Assembly: GCA_963931925.1 (NCBI GenBank)
Contig: OZ007575.1
Coordinates: 35,927,350-35,991,349 of the forward strand
Source: Onchidella celtica
Lineage: Eukaryota > Mollusca > Gastropoda > Systellommatophora > Onchidiidae
Direction of reading: 5' to 3'
DNA: 64,000 bases
The notes beneath the pieces are model-generated. The model had not been told where the DNA came from. It did no database searches and saw nothing but the letters and a program-made list of their open reading frames with translations. The position numbers and the translations under genes were made by a program. Shown piece after piece: positions 11,776 through 26,400 of the stretch (positions are counted from its first letter, which is position 1; each line of letters opens with the position of its first letter).

Positions 11776-12190
11776 CAGGGATGTGGAGTCGGAAGCTTTT
11801 TAGCTGGAGTCGGAGTCGGAAATTGTCAAGAACCTGGAGTCGGAGTCGGAAATATTTTCTCCGACTCCGACTCCGGCCAACATTAGATTTTTGCAGAGTT
11901 TTTGTTTAAAATACATGTATTTTTAAAAATTAAATCAGATTATATTATTAGACAAACATTATGTTTTTTTCCTTATGTGGATAATATTAATATTTTTTTT
12001 AAATCTCAGCAACAACAACCTAAGTTCTTATTTAAGAAAAAAGTAATGAAGGATCAACTGTTCGGTTAGAGAAAGAGGCCGGAGTCGGAGTCAGAGTCGG
12101 TCATTTCAGAAAAGGCTGGAGTCGGAGTCGGTCATTTTCAAAAGGCTGGAGTCGGAGTCGGAAAATTTTCAGACCGACTCCGCATCCCTG
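11776..12190. mobile_element. MITE with GGAGTCGG-rich inverted ends
   Basis: The left end CAGGGATGTGGAGTCGG and right end CCGACTCCGCATCCCTG are inverse, 17 bp with one mismatch. The interior repeats GGAGTCGGAGTCGG on both strands. CAGGG ends suggest a hAT-like source. GTAATTT occurs near both sides but not flush with the left end, so a target duplication is unproven. Confidence 0.65.
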
Positions 12191-12221
12191 GTAATTTTAT
12201 CGTGGAGCTAGATCTAGTATT

Positions 12222-14273
12222 TCGGTCAGTGCCAAAAAGCTCCAATAGAAACAAGGACAAAGGTACTGAAAAATGCACAACACACAAAGGGAAAAAGAGA
12301 CACATTCTGTGACACTTTAACCATCTTTGTTTTAGATTTTATAAGTTTTATGGCTGTAAGTGTTCTTAATTTGGTGAAAGGGGATGATTTTCACATGAAA
12401 GTGAAATGTGTCGGGCATTACTGTGATGACAGAAAAGTAGTAATAAAGTCACTAATATGGCAAAGAATGCACATTTCACCTGTAATTGAGTGTTAAAATC
12501 ATTATTGTTAGCCAAAAGTTTCAATAATGTATAAAAGAGTGCACTTAATGCATAAAAAATGCTGCTCTTTTGTAGTCACGGTAACGTCCGCCACGAAAGG
12601 CAAAATTAAAGTTTTTACAGTGTTGTTAATGAGGACAGATTTTATCATGTACTACTGCTACTATCAAGATTTGATTTAAATTTACTAATTTTAGCTGTTA
12701 ATTTGGATTTATAATTGCTGCTATAAAAATTAGATAACTTTATTTGTTTATTTTGTGTTGGACGTTACAGGATGACAAACAATGAAAAGTAATGTAATTC
12801 CCCATTTTTAAGCAAGTATATAATGGTTAAATATACGGTTGACAATACAATGGACGTAGGCTAATACTTCAGTTTGCATTGATAGCCGGGATAATTTGGA
12901 TGGGACTACAAAAATTAGATGACTTTATTTCTTTATTTTGTGTTAGACGTTACAGGATGACAAACCATGAAAAGTAATGTAAATCCCCATTTTTAAGCAA
13001 ATATTTACGTGTTAAATATACAGTGACAATACAATGGACATAATACTTCAGTTAGCATTGGCAGCCAAGATAATTTGGATTTATTATTGCGACTACAGAA
13101 ATTAGATGACTTTATTTCTATATTTTGTGCTGGACGTTACAGGATGACAAACCATGAAAAGTAATGTAAATCCCCATTTTTAAGCAAATATTTACTTGTT
13201 AAATATACAGTGACAATACAATGGACATAGTACTTCAGTTAACATTGGCAGTCAAGATAATTTGAATTTAATTGCAGTAAAATCAAGGATAATGCCATCA
13301 TGATTATAGAAACTCTAGTGATGGTGGCTATTCACAGTGCCAGATTTCTCATTTTTCATCCTGTGTTCATTGCTGGGACTGGGAAAATGCGTTTTTATGA
13401 AACATGTTGCAAATAAACTTATCAGAGCAAGAATCAGACAAAAAATAGACAAAAAAAATATTGGACATTACAAACTGATAGAGAAACGTGTCGGACATTA
13501 CTATTAAATATAGTGTGATGACAAAAATTTCAATTTCTCTGGAGATTTGTTGTTGCATTCCTTCATATTGAAAACACCACCATGTGTTCCCCATATGAGA
13601 AGGACTAATTACAAACTACAAAAGACCTGTTTAGATGGACTGGGAAAATGAAATGACTGTATCCTTGCAATGTGGCTGGACGTTACGGTGTGACTACAAA
13701 ATACATGATTTCTAAAACTTTCTTTGCGAAGCCTTTGCAGCTTAAAACTGACCAGCCAAAGGCAACAATTCCCATTATTTGAAGGATAACATGTTATTGG
13801 AACACATGGTTAACCTGCTATTACATTGAGGTATTTCACAGTGGGCTCTTATTTTTTCATTAAAAGTGTGACACCACAAGTAACGTCCAGCCACTTTTTT
13901 TTAAACTAGCAATTATCACTTACTAAGCCCATGCAGAAACTTTTTTTGTTCAGTATTGTCATCTTGATTTATCACTCTAAACAAAACATACCTGCCAGAA
14001 TCCACAGATAAAGCAAAATACCCTTTTATTTTGGTTTTTCTGAGGTCCCATACAATGTGTGCATTTTGAAAATGTAAAAAATCAGTCATTTTCCGAAATC
14101 AAATTCAAATTTGAAGAAAACGAGAGCAACAACTGTGATCATCTTGCTCATGCAGGTTGTTGGATCAATTTTGAATAACCATGCACAAAGAAAACACAAA
14201 TTGGAGCAAAAATGACTGAAATAACACGATCACAAAAAGGCATTTGTGAAAAAGAGAGCTTTTTGGCATTGAC
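12222..14273. mobile_element. Candidate 2-kb non-autonomous TIR element containing a tandem array
   Basis: GGTCAGTGCCAAAAAGCTC at 12222-12240 pairs in inverse with 14255-14273, 19 bp with one mismatch. Between them is a tandem array (12725-13270) and scattered copies of a GGACGTTAC...TGAC motif. No transposase is visible and the target duplication is unclear. It occupies half the gap upstream of POLD1. Confidence 0.5.
12725..13270. repeat. Three tandem ~185-bp units
   Basis: Units begin near 12725, 12908 and 13096. Each has AATTAGATRACTTTATTT, GACGTTACAGGATGACAAAC, CCCCATTTTTAAGCAA and ACAATACAATGGAC. The second and third are closer to each other than to the first, as expected of stepwise duplication. 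The GACGTTAC-type motif also appears outside the array near 12410, 13492, 13675 and in inverse near 13880. Confidence 0.85.
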
Positions 14274-14484
14274 CCATTTAGCTTCACTGGTATAGACTTA
14301 ACAAGAATGGTCTTGATTGTGGTTTTACAATCCTACAATACAGACTCCCCTGGAATACTTTGGTACAGTCATTTCAGTAAAAAATAGATAAATAAATAAA
14401 TTGGCTTTATTAAATTTGTAGAGTATCAGACTTATCATGTTTTAAAATCCTGAATACACTTCTGTACATTTCAGAATTTTAAGC

Positions 14485-17400
14485 ATGAGCAAATTTGGGG
14501 CAAGAGCAGGGCCTCCTCCTCCAAAAAGAAAGAGGTGAGTCATTTAATTTTGTATAATTGACAGACAGACACCTTTGGAAAGAGTCCAGCCAGCTTTTTT
14601 CCAATTCATTAAGCATAAAACTATGTAGTTAAGGCAAATGCATTCTTCAGATTTTTTTAAATGTTGGGTACAGAGAGAGAGTGTCTGGTGAAATTGGCAG
14701 TTTGAGTTAAAAATATATATATTATATTATAATGCATATTAATTCGCATGAAGAGTCAAAAAAACATGTATATACTAGTATGGTTGAAAGTCAAAGAAGA
14801 ATGGAAGATTCGTTTTATTTTTGTTTCATCAAAATGAACAAATGCTGTTTTTTCCATTCTTTATTCTTGTGTGTTTGTTTTTGTGTTTGTTTCTGATGTC
14901 GGCTTTGGAACATATACTTTTTTTCCCCACCCTTTTGTCTATTTAATATTAAGTATATTAAACAAACCAGGAAATGTCCAATTTTTGGGCAGTGAGTTTT
15001 GTTTGTTAAGAATTTAACTGTGGATTAATTACTCTGTGGATTTATGGGAAAACTCTTTGTACCAGTAGTATAATCTGGAACTGTTCCATTTAGTGCACAA
15101 ATTAAAATTTCATAACAGGGCAACATACTTTTCATTTTAATTTGTATAGTTATGTTCCATATTACTGATAGTAGCAATTAGACAATAATGATCACTTATC
15201 TTGCCATAGTATAATTCATAATTATGTATTATATATATATATATATATATATAACATTAACATCAGGGATGATGATGATGATGATGACCCATCCAACTTT
15301 GAAGAAGAACTGGCACTGTTAGATGCTATTGAGGCAGAAAATAAAGGTGATATTGAAATGGTAGATGCTGTAGGCGACGGACCCGATTCAGCAGCCACCA
15401 GCACAAAATGGGCCAGGCCACCACCACCACAGATAAACTCTAAAAAAGATAACATTGTATTCCAGCAGATAGATTTGGATTACTATGTAGGTAAGAATTC
15501 ACCTCTGCTTGGAAGTTCAACATTACCAGCATGGGTTAATCCAAAATCACTTTGTTTAACTTATGATAGTCTGCAGATTTTTGAAGATTTTCAGCCCTTT
15601 TCAAAACTAATTTTCATATCAATTTAACTTCTGAAATGAGGCATATTATTTATACATGCTTGGAAAAAGAATTGATTCAGCCTGCATTTGCACATCTGCC
15701 CAGCCGTGAAGTACAATGCTCTGAACTTGCAGACGGAGCCCCGTCACTTTCCCTTGAAAAAGGAATGGAGGCAGGTGTTATGTTCAGACCTGCCGCTTTA
15801 CCGATTTTCCGATTTTAATAAAAATAACCGATTTTTTCCCCGATCCGACCTAGACCGCTCGGGGAAAAAGTATCCGTCCAAATTTTTCTCTTTCAGGGTT
15901 GGTTTGCTGACGTCAGAAAAACCCAGCATGCATTTCTGTCACTGTGACAAGTTTGCACCATTAGCAAGCACTTGCGTTTCGTTTTGCGTATACAACTATT
16001 GCCGAGGCTGGCAAACACTTTCATGGTTACAGTGGTTTTTGTGTGCTGCGACCTACAGTATTGAACGTACTTCAAAATTAATACTTTGCTTACTTGCTGA
16101 GAGTTTGTTCCCTTGGTCGAGACTAGGCTAGCCTACACAAATTTTGCGCTTTCAATCAGATTTTTTCAGTTTTGCCGATCATCATTGTCATCTTGTTTTA
16201 GATCTACACATGTTTTTTTTTTTCCAACATTGCCTGATATTATCGTGACATTTAGTTTTAATTTATCGAGATTCTATTCAGCTTAGTTGTACTCATACCA
16301 ATACCTGATTCAGTGATTTTAGAGTTAGCTCTAGATCTAGAGATTGAGGATTCAAGACTTAAAAAAAGTGTGAGTACATGTTTCAATGATGTAGATCTAC
16401 CGATTTTTGGTCTCAGATACTGATTTTTGGGTCTGATCATACTGATTTTCTGATTTGGATTGTGGAAGGTCTGTATGTTTAGTCTGAAAATGATTTCTTC
16501 TCAAAACGCTTTTAACTCCTAGGACAAACACAGTAGAGATGAAATTTGTAAAGAACTAAAATTCATCTTTAAAATAGTAGACACTTATCTGAAAAGTGAC
16601 AAGAATTTCTATAATGAGCAATTGCTATTATTCAAAACAGGAACTCACATGCAAGGCATGCCTGGTGCCACTAAAGGCCCCACACCAATCATTAGAGTGT
16701 GTGGTGTGACAGCCGAGGGCAACAGTGTGATGGCACATGTCCATGGTTTCACTCCCTATTTCTTTGTCCCTGCCCAGGCTGGATTCAAACAGCAGGACTG
16801 TGGAAAGTTCAAGGTGTGGAAAATGATACTTCAGACTTTATCAAGAAAATTGTAGGGTTTAAATCAAAATGTACTTAGTGATGATTTTGACCCATAAAAA
16901 CTTTTTTTGTCCTTTCAGAATATAGGTGTCCGAATACTACCTTCTACTTAAAAATGTTGAAAATTGAAGGTTTAAATGTTAAGATTTTAATGTTACCAAA
17001 ATACTTATGAATATCACATTAACCTAGCTAAACTTTAAGTGATCACAGCAAAAAGTCTTTCTCCAAAGTATAAACATTTTGCATGCACTCTATATAGGCT
17101 TTGATTTTTTACTCTTTGCTTTCTCCTTGCATTTCAAATATCAGCATAGGATGTATTAAAAATACTCACTAAAATACTCAGCACTTACTTTAAATTAGAA
17201 ATGTCAGATGCAAGTTTATTCCACAATGAAAAATAATGAGAATCACTTAACCCCTTCACCGCACTGTGGACGCATAGTGTATGTTCTAAAATCTCTAGTA
17301 AGAGTGTCCTGTGCAGCATACAGTGGGGGAAACATGGCAATGCAGAGGTTAAATCTGTGATCTGCAAATAAGTTTTATTATGTCATCACTCATTAAGGAA

Positions 17401-20400
17401 AGTAATTAATATTTACTTATGACATTTTTACAGTATCAATTTTTTTGCCAAATTAATTTAGGTAAATGAAATATGTAAACACATGGAAAACAAAGCTAAA
17501 GAGTGAAGGCATTTTATTGTGAATATTTCAGGACACATTAGATAATTTGGTCCGTAAAGATTTGAGATCTAACAAGGAAGGTATCATACAGGCTGTGCTG
17601 GCCGTGGACTATATGACGAAAGAGAGTGAGTATAAAAATGGCAGGAACTTCAGATTCTCAAAATGTGTATTTGATATTATACCAAAAAAGTATTTGTGGC
17701 CACTGTGAATAAATATATCTGGACAAGCAGTGTTTTTTCAAAAACAGTTAAGGGATTTCATGCTTAGTCATCAGAAGATAAATGCTCTTGAAAGTGTATC
17801 ACAGGGCCACTTCTTTCTAGTTTCATAGAAATGAAAAATCCAGGTTTTTTCTTAGGTCACCACACTAATATAAATAAAATGATGCTTATTTTTATTACTT
17901 GATTGAGACGTGTTTCATTGTATAGTAAAAAAGTGTAAAGTGTTATTTCGTCATGATTCGCTTTTGATTTTTCTTTTATTTGCGATGCAGGTATTTATGG
18001 TTACCATGGCAACAGAAAAATTCCTTTCCTGAAAATCACAGTCGCCTTGCCCCGTCTTATTGCACCATGTAAAAGATTGCTCGAGCAAGGCTTTGTTTGT
18101 CCTGGATACTCACAGTATGCTTTCCAGACCTATGAAAGTAACATCGACTTTGAAATCCGGTAAGCTATGTTTCCTTACTTGTAAGATTTCTGGTCGCAAA
18201 GATCATTGTGTGAGCCGAGTATCATTCCTGAAGAGAAAACCATAAATTTGATGGAAATAGATTTTTGTCTTATTTTTGTGATTTATAACCTGCAAAAGCA
18301 ACATGTTGACCCTCAATGTGATAGGATGAAATCTGCTTGTGTTTGTCTTGCGTTTGACAGGCCTACACAAGCTATGGAAAAGCCCCGCAACTTAAGCACT
18401 GAAAATAGAAAACTATTTCACAAACCACAATATCATGGGCTTGTCAACAAGGCCCTGAGGAGGTGGTAAAATAAATTTGTGGCCTTATCTTTGGGAGACA
18501 AAAGGAGACGCGGCCATGATATTGTGGGCTTAGCAACTGGGGCCCTGGAAAAAAGGACCATGATATCGTGGTCTTGTCAAGACGGTGGTCTAGAGGCAAG
18601 GTGCTCGCCTTTCATGCCAAAGGTACCGGGTTCAAACCCCGGTCGGTGCAGGCATGTTGGAATTTGGGGATTTTTTTCATGTTTTCTTTACGCTGGTCCT
18701 ATGGTGGGTAGGATCGAGGGTGTAGTCTTTTCGGATAATGACAAAAAATTCGGAGGGCCCGTGTGCACGTTGAAGATATCTTGGCAGTTGGAAATCAAGA
18801 AGAGCAGGCTGGACGGGCCGTGGCCCAGGCAAAATTAAATAAAAATTTATCTAACCCCCCCCTCTTAAAACGCAGACCAGCACTGCTCCAGTTGTAACTG
18901 GGCTGCAATGACACTAAAGCAAATTTCCCAAATGGGATTAAAGAAGTACACAGAATACAGTGGACAAGAAGGAAAAAACAAAATATTATGGCCCAAACAC
19001 TGCTAGAGTTAGTTTATTCCAAGAGGTTTTGTTTGTTTGTTTCTTGTGTATGAAAGATTACCGGAGCATTATTTAATCTTTTATATTTACACATTTATTG
19101 TTACATCTTTTGGTACACTTTAATTTATTTTATTTATTTTTTTTTTTTTTCCACTGAGCATTTTCAAACTAACATCTCCCAGATTTATGGTTGATACAAA
19201 TGTGGTTGGTTGTAACTGGATTGAGCTCCGTGCTGGAAATTACCACCTGCGAACGCAGCGACAAGTACAGGGAGCATCAGATTCCACACAGTGGCCTGTC
19301 ACCTCCCGATGCCAGTTGGAAGTGGATGTGTCATGGGAAGAGTTCATTTCTCATCCTGCTGAGGGGGAGTGGTCCAAAGTTGCCCCCTTCAGAATTCTTA
19401 GTTTTGATATTGAATGTGCAGGGAGAAAAGGTCAGTGAAGCTCAGTCTTTTAAGGGTAATTCAGTGTAAAAGGGAGTTCAGTTGCACAAATAATCATATC
19501 TTGTCTGGCAGTTTTTCAGCAGATGGGAGTGCTCATTAGAATCAGTTGAGAACGCCAAACTTGCTTAGTTGCCACCTGGATGCTACTTTGAACTCTTAGA
19601 AGTTCACTGAAATTTTGTGTCAGTCTCAGGTGAACAGGCTTAGATTATTCTCAGACAATTTTTGTTTTGTCTGTTATGTGATGTGGTTTTCACCACTAAG
19701 TTGTTCAGATTTATTCCAATAAAATAGTGACACCGGAACTATTATACCCATCTCTTTCCACTGTGAAAATTGTAAATGATGTTCAGCTATTTATCAAGCG
19801 ATTTATTTTCTGGTCCTAATCTGTTGATGTGTCCACATACACTGCAATACAAATAAACTTGCCAAGGATGAGTGTTTGCCATTTTTGACTGTTTCTGATT
19901 TGTTGGACTGAGCATCCCGAGTATCTTTGCTTCAGTCCTCACATTAAGTGCTATGTTTCAGGTGTGTTCCCTGAGCCAAACAAAGATCCTGTGATTCAGA
20001 TTGCAAACATGGTCATTAAACAAGGTGAATCAGATCCATTCATACGTAATGTGTTCACACTTAAGGCGTGTGCTCCAGTGGTGGGGTCCCAAGTCCTTTC
20101 TTACGAGACGGAATTTGAATTACTTCAGGTAGGTGTGGCTGGCATAAATTTAATTTTGTAATGTATACATAGTTATGTGCTGGTAAATACAATCTACTTG
20201 TTGTAGTGGTCACCTTCTGTCCTATCATTCTAGTATTCTGACTATTGCCTTTCTTTTTTCTACAGTGTGACCATTATCATGTTGACATACTTTCTCCAAA
20301 CTCAAACTTAAACCCTTGTGGTAGTAAGTAAACTGTACATGCCTGGTAGTAGGCATCCACGATATCATCTCTTTCAGTTTTTGTGTCAGAAAGAAGTTTG

Positions 20401-23400
20401 CAATCATTTTTTCACATTACTTTATAAATTGTTAAGTGTTTTTATGGCATTTTGCAGACATTTGAAATGAAAGATGCGGTGTTTGTTGTTTTTTAAGCAG
20501 TGTGCAGAGAAATTAATGTGCCACAGCTAGTTTATTAATTATTTTGTGTTCTATTGTATCAGAATATTCACATGAACTCTGACCCCTTGGCTTTCCTAGT
20601 GCTATCCTCTTTTCATTTGTTCAACCTGAAAAGACTGGTTGGACAAGTGGATAACACAAAATCTACTCCCAGCTGGAAACAGATGTGCCATGTGCCTTAG
20701 ATCTAATCACCAGACAAGGTGGTCTAGAGGCAAGGTGCTTGCCTCTCATGCCAAGGGTACCGGGTTTAAAACCCGGCCGGTGCAGGCATGTTGGAAGTTT
20801 GGGATTTTCTCATATTTTTGTGTCCCTGATCCTATTGGGGGTAGGGCTGAGTACCTAGTCTTCTCGGATAAGGATGAAAAAATTCGGAGGGCCCATGTAC
20901 AGGTTGTGCACGTTAAAGATACCTTGACAGTTGGAAATCAAAAAGAGCAGGCTGAACAGGCCGCTGCCTGGGCAAAATCAAAATAAAATTCATCCTCACT
21001 ACTCCCTCCCCCTCCCCCTCATATCTCCCCACCCCCTTGAAAAAGAAAACCTCTGACCGGCACTGCACTGTGGTGACGACGTGCCTGCTCCAGTTGTAAC
21101 TGGGTGCCAAATGGGATTAAAGTAGTATATAAATACAATACAAATACAAATTGTACAAGATGATACACAGTTTGCCATATATGCTGATGAATACGAATCA
21201 TTGTTCAGGCGGGCCCAATCTGTAAACAGAAATTTAATGGGCATAGCCAAATGTTGCCTGTACATTGGTGAATAAAATTTAAACTTGTTAGATTTTTGTA
21301 CATGTGATCTTAATAAAGTTTTAACTCCAGGGGCACACATGGTAATAAAAGCCATATCATAGTAAGGTAGAGATGTTTGAATGAAAATGATTTCATGTGG
21401 CCGACCAAACTGGATTTTGCTTGCACAGTTGATTTTTTGGGAAAGTGCTAGGTTTGGGGGCAGCGTCATATTTTGGCTCACCAGCCTGTATAACTTTTTC
21501 CTTCATGAAAGGGTCACAGTAACATTTTGGAAATTGGCCCCACATTGGTCACAAAACTTCCTGTTGTGAGCGTGGTCCAAATTGTCTCTCACAAACGATT
21601 TTAGATGGTTGTTCAATCTTTGATATATATAATATGTAAATTTCTTCCCTCAGAAATGGGCAGCTTTCATCAGAGAGGTGGATCCTGATATTATCACCGG
21701 CTACAACATACAGAACTTTGACTTTCCCTATCTTATCAATCGAGCAAATCATCTCAAGGTTTGTCATTCACAACAACAACAAAAATTTGGATGCAACCAA
21801 ACTTTTTATTGAGGCCTTTACTGTATGTTTCATTTGTGAGAATTTCATATATAATTAATGTAATGCGCTAATATGCCAATCAGCTATCAACAAAGTTTTG
21901 ATTTTTTTTTTAAAATTATTTTTAAAAATTCAAATTTACCATTATCTTGAACATGATAAACCCAGTCTCACGAGAATCTAAGCATGGAATCAAGATAAGA
22001 AATAACGTAGCAAATGTGAATGGGTAAATGATTCAATTAAAGAAAAAAAATGTTTTTTTTTCATTTTTTCAAAATTCCTGATATGGTAGACAGCAAGATT
22101 GCACTTGCACAAAAAAGAGAGAAAATGCAACACGAAATTCATGGTCCAAGTAATGGACAAAGGGAATTTGTCATTATCTGTTATACACTTTGTGTGAAAT
22201 ATAGTTTGAGCAGAAGTCTTGTTCATCATTCAGATTGAGTGATAATACAGCAAAAAAAAATTTTGACATATTTATTATCAATCCTTACCGTGAATCTGTG
22301 GTGACAAGACTGTATTTTTATTTTTTGCCCCCAGGTGAGAGACTTTGTTTACCTGGGTCGCATCAAGAACACAATGTCAGTCCTAAGGGATTCTATGATC
22401 CAAAGTAAACAGATGGGGAAGAGAGAGAATAAAATCATCAATATTGAGGGACGGGTCCAGTTTGATCTTTTACAGGTGAGTGGAATTTCTGCTGGGATAA
22501 CTGTACTCTGCGAAAGTGGAATCTTTGAGTGCTTAAGGTTGTCCAATGATATGTGGAACTCAGTGATTTTTCTGTTTGCGTTTTAAGTATTTGTCTCCAT
22601 AAAAGTACACAAACAGGCGTGTACGTTATGTAAATATGTACATAGGTCTATATTAATGGTCTGCATCATTTAGATCCGTGTTTCTCAAGTGGGCCATGGC
22701 AATATTTTGATGGAGTGTGTGTGGGATTCAGAATGGGGAGTAAGGATTTTTCAGAGAAATCTTAATTTCATAGTGTATTTTGACTTAGCTGTATAAATAA
22801 ACTGTTGATTGTCTGTGTCGTGTTGCTGGTTTTCTTGTGTAGCTCAGATTAAAACATCAGATATTTTTAAAATTTATTTGTATACTTTATACTAACTTTG
22901 TCCAATCATGATGGGGCAAACAGTTTTTTTGTTGTTTTTATTTAAAGTGGGGTGTGGAACAAAAAAGGTTGAGAAACACTGGTTTACATGGATTTTGGTG
23001 GTTTTGAGAATTTTTCACGTTTTCCCAAATAATTAGCAGTTTTGGGCTCTTGTTCGCTCCTGAAAAAAAAATCTTAACTTCCAGCTCAAACTGTGCTGTT
23101 TGTTCTTTCACTACAATGGAAGTTTTTTGTCATTGATTGTTAGTAGTTTTTTTCACTGCATTTTGTTGTTTTTGTAGTTGTTACAAATCCTGCTCCTCAA
23201 CATTTGCATGCATAACTTGTTGCTAAAGTCAGTCATCTGCTGTTTCAGATCTTGCTGCGTGACTACAAGCTGAGATCCTACACTTTGAACGCCGTTTCCT
23301 TCCACTTCCTGCAAGAACAGAAAGAGGACGTACAGCATTCCATCATTACAGATCTGCAAGTAGGCCACAGTTGTGATTATTAAACCATTTTCTTATCAGA

Positions 23401-26400
23401 TATACAACTTTCATTTTGTATTTTTCTTATGTCTTCTGTTATGTCTACTATTTTTAGATTAAAATATCAACTGTGGGAAGTGGGGAGGAAGGGAAAATGT
23501 CTTGTACTCTCACGAGGGGGAAAAAGGGAAGAAAGAAAAAGCCTAGATAAGAACAGATCCCTTCTTGTTTTTTAATTGTTAGACAAAATTTAATAACTGA
23601 CTGATTTTGTACATTTTCTTGCTGTTCGTCATATATTTGAAGTTTTCAGAAAAAAATTGGCTCCTATGTGGGGGGAATTGGTTTTGTTTTGATGAAGCCA
23701 GTCTTCAGTAAACTTGAAATTGGTGGCTGCAGGTGAAAATGGCTCACATGATAGTATACTATTCTGATATTAGATACTAGCTGAGGTCCCCGGCCCTACC
23801 CGGAATAAATCGGTTTGAATATTAGTTTCAGTTCTGGGTGGTAATTATGGACCTGCTTCATCTTGCCTGTTCCTATACTTTGTTTATTTTATTTTTGTTT
23901 GTTTGTTTTTAAATAAGTCTTACTGCTCTGCCTTTGTGAGTTGACACCCTGCTTATCCCGTACAATAGCATGATTTGCGCACGGGTCAGTGTGTTTGATA
24001 GTGAACACATTGCAGGAAGTGATAATGAAACCTTAAAATGGCGAACCATGACTTGAAATAGATCTAAATGATGGCGAAACAATGAAAAATGGAACGTAGA
24101 AGCCTGAACATTTCATAATTTCGCCCATGTTAATTTCGCATTGATAATAAGCTGTTGTGCAAAGTTTGAAGCCTGAATGTGATGTGGTTCCTGAGCCTTA
24201 GGTGACCAAAGATTTGAGTTACCAAAATATATATATATATAGATGCTCAGGGTCTGCCCTATTCTGTTGCAAAACTTATCTGGTTCATATCCACTCTGTT
24301 CTGTCGCTAGAATGGCAACGAACAGACTCGACGCAGACTCGCTGTGTACTGTCTCAAAGATGCCATTCTGCCACTGCGCTTGCTGGAAAAACTGATGTGT
24401 GTAATCAACTACATGGAAATGGCACGTGTCACTGGCGTGCCTTTGCCCTTCCTGCTGTCCAGAGGTCAGCAGATCAAAGTCATGTCGCAGCTGCTGAGAA
24501 AGGTACTACAAGTGACTCTTAACCACAAAACTTTGCTCTAGTATAACAGGGATTCTGATATGTGAGTGGATTTAACGAAATTGGGCTTAACTCTCAGAAG
24601 ACTGGGCTATTTTCCATCAACGACTCGGATTCAAATACTGATGTTGTATATTGGCCCATATGTGCCCCTGATCTTATTAGAAATGCCTTATGTCATATAT
24701 GGATGTGGTGAGAATTGAATAAGCTTTAATTTGATGTATAATTTAGGGCTGTTTACAGTAGTGTCTCCACACCAGGACATAAAATATGGCTGATCATTAA
24801 AAAAAAAAACACATAAAAACGCACCCAGACAACATACACAAAGAAGAAAAAAAAAAGGTTTGATGCAAAAGATCAAAATTTTATTACTTGTTTCAAAGAA
24901 CCTTCAATTTCACATAATATATCCAAAAATGAGACATGTAGCATGGAATCTTAGGTAGTTATGAGCATTTTTGCAATATATATAAAACTGGACATTAGTC
25001 GTGAAAATAGCTACTCAGTTACAAAAAATGAAAAATATTTCTACCTGGTCAACAAAGCATACTAATGTTTTAAAAACCAAAATACAGTATAATTCAGTGA
25101 ATAATAGTTACAATCTGCTTTCAGCAATTGACTGATACCAGAATTTCATGTATGATATTATGACAAAAAAGTAAACACGTAACTGCAGAAAATTGGTACC
25201 GACAGATTCTCTCCAACATTAGACATTCAAAAACATCACTCAGGGGATGTTCCCAAAAGCCTGCAATTTCTTGTCTGGTTAAGTCACAGATGTTTACCAC
25301 ACTTTCTACAAGCAAATTTACTTTTCCTCTCCTTTTTCTCTAAATGATAACACATACAATTCAAAGGCTTATCTGTGGGTACAGGGACAATATGGTGATC
25401 TTCAATCAGTACTTGTTTTTTATCATAGAGTGGAACTTTCTTATTTTCATCAAATCCTGCCATTGCAAATAAAGAGTCTGGAGAAAGCTCCTGCAAGTAA
25501 AAGAATGGGAGAAAAAAACAAACAAAAAAACATGAGTATCGGTACTTGACACGCAGCAAAAGATGAGATACGAATATGATGAACCAAAACAATAAAAAGA
25601 TTTCGGAAATGAATATATGTAAACATCAACAAACCCAAAACTGCAAAAGGTGAATAAATAATATTAACAAATAAACAAATGCAGAACCTAAATTCTTAAA
25701 ATATATGAGTTGGGTAAGGGAAAAAAATCACAAACATCTTCCGTATACTTCTCACCTGTGATGTCTTCTTGCATTGCAACAACCTTTACTACAAAAGAAA
25801 ATAAGATGGGTCTAGCATCCACTTAGACTGCTTACCTGGTGTTAAAAATTGCTTACAATCTGCCCATGTCACTACCTCTGGCAGATGCAGACTTGGAGGT
25901 ATCTCCGGACGAAAGTCTGGCAAGGGATATGATGTTGTGCCCTCATCTTTGTGACCGAATGAATTTTCACTTTCACCGTCAGGTTGCGAGCTGCCGAAAC
26001 AAAAATAAATTAAAACTATTAGATGTAATATTATTGAAGTTGAAACACAGATCTAGATCTAGATCTATTTTGAGTTGATAAAATAGAGCTGAAGGAAAAT
26101 TTTCATTAGATCCCAGGCTTTATATCTATTGAAGTCCATAATGCTAACTATACTAAAACGGTATCCATGTGTAAACAATGTCAGGTCCCACCCTAGCAAC
26201 ATCTGTTGAGTGATTTTGATCAATCAGTGAGCTACATGATTGTAACAAAACAATCAAATTAAGCCTGCAAAGACACTATGGTATAATGTATAATGTATTT
26301 TAGTATGCTAGGGCTGCTGGTGATGCTTTTAGTAGGTTTAGTGGAGTGGGATCATCATGGCATCAAAACAAACAATATGACTCACCTCAGGACACCCCAG

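Larger units (their letters stand above)
14485..24502 (+). other. POLD1: POLD1 exon map, coding exons 1-11
   Basis: Coding exons are 14485-14534, 15267-15490, 16641-16813, 17532-17625, 17991-18159, 19183-19430, 19962-20128, 21654-21758, 22335-22475, 23249-23359 and 24311-24502. All introns are GT-AG. Exons 1-6 encode the N-terminal domain, and exons 6-11 the exonuclease domain: motif I sits at the end of exon 6, motif II in exon 8 and motif III in exon 11. Confidence 0.93.
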
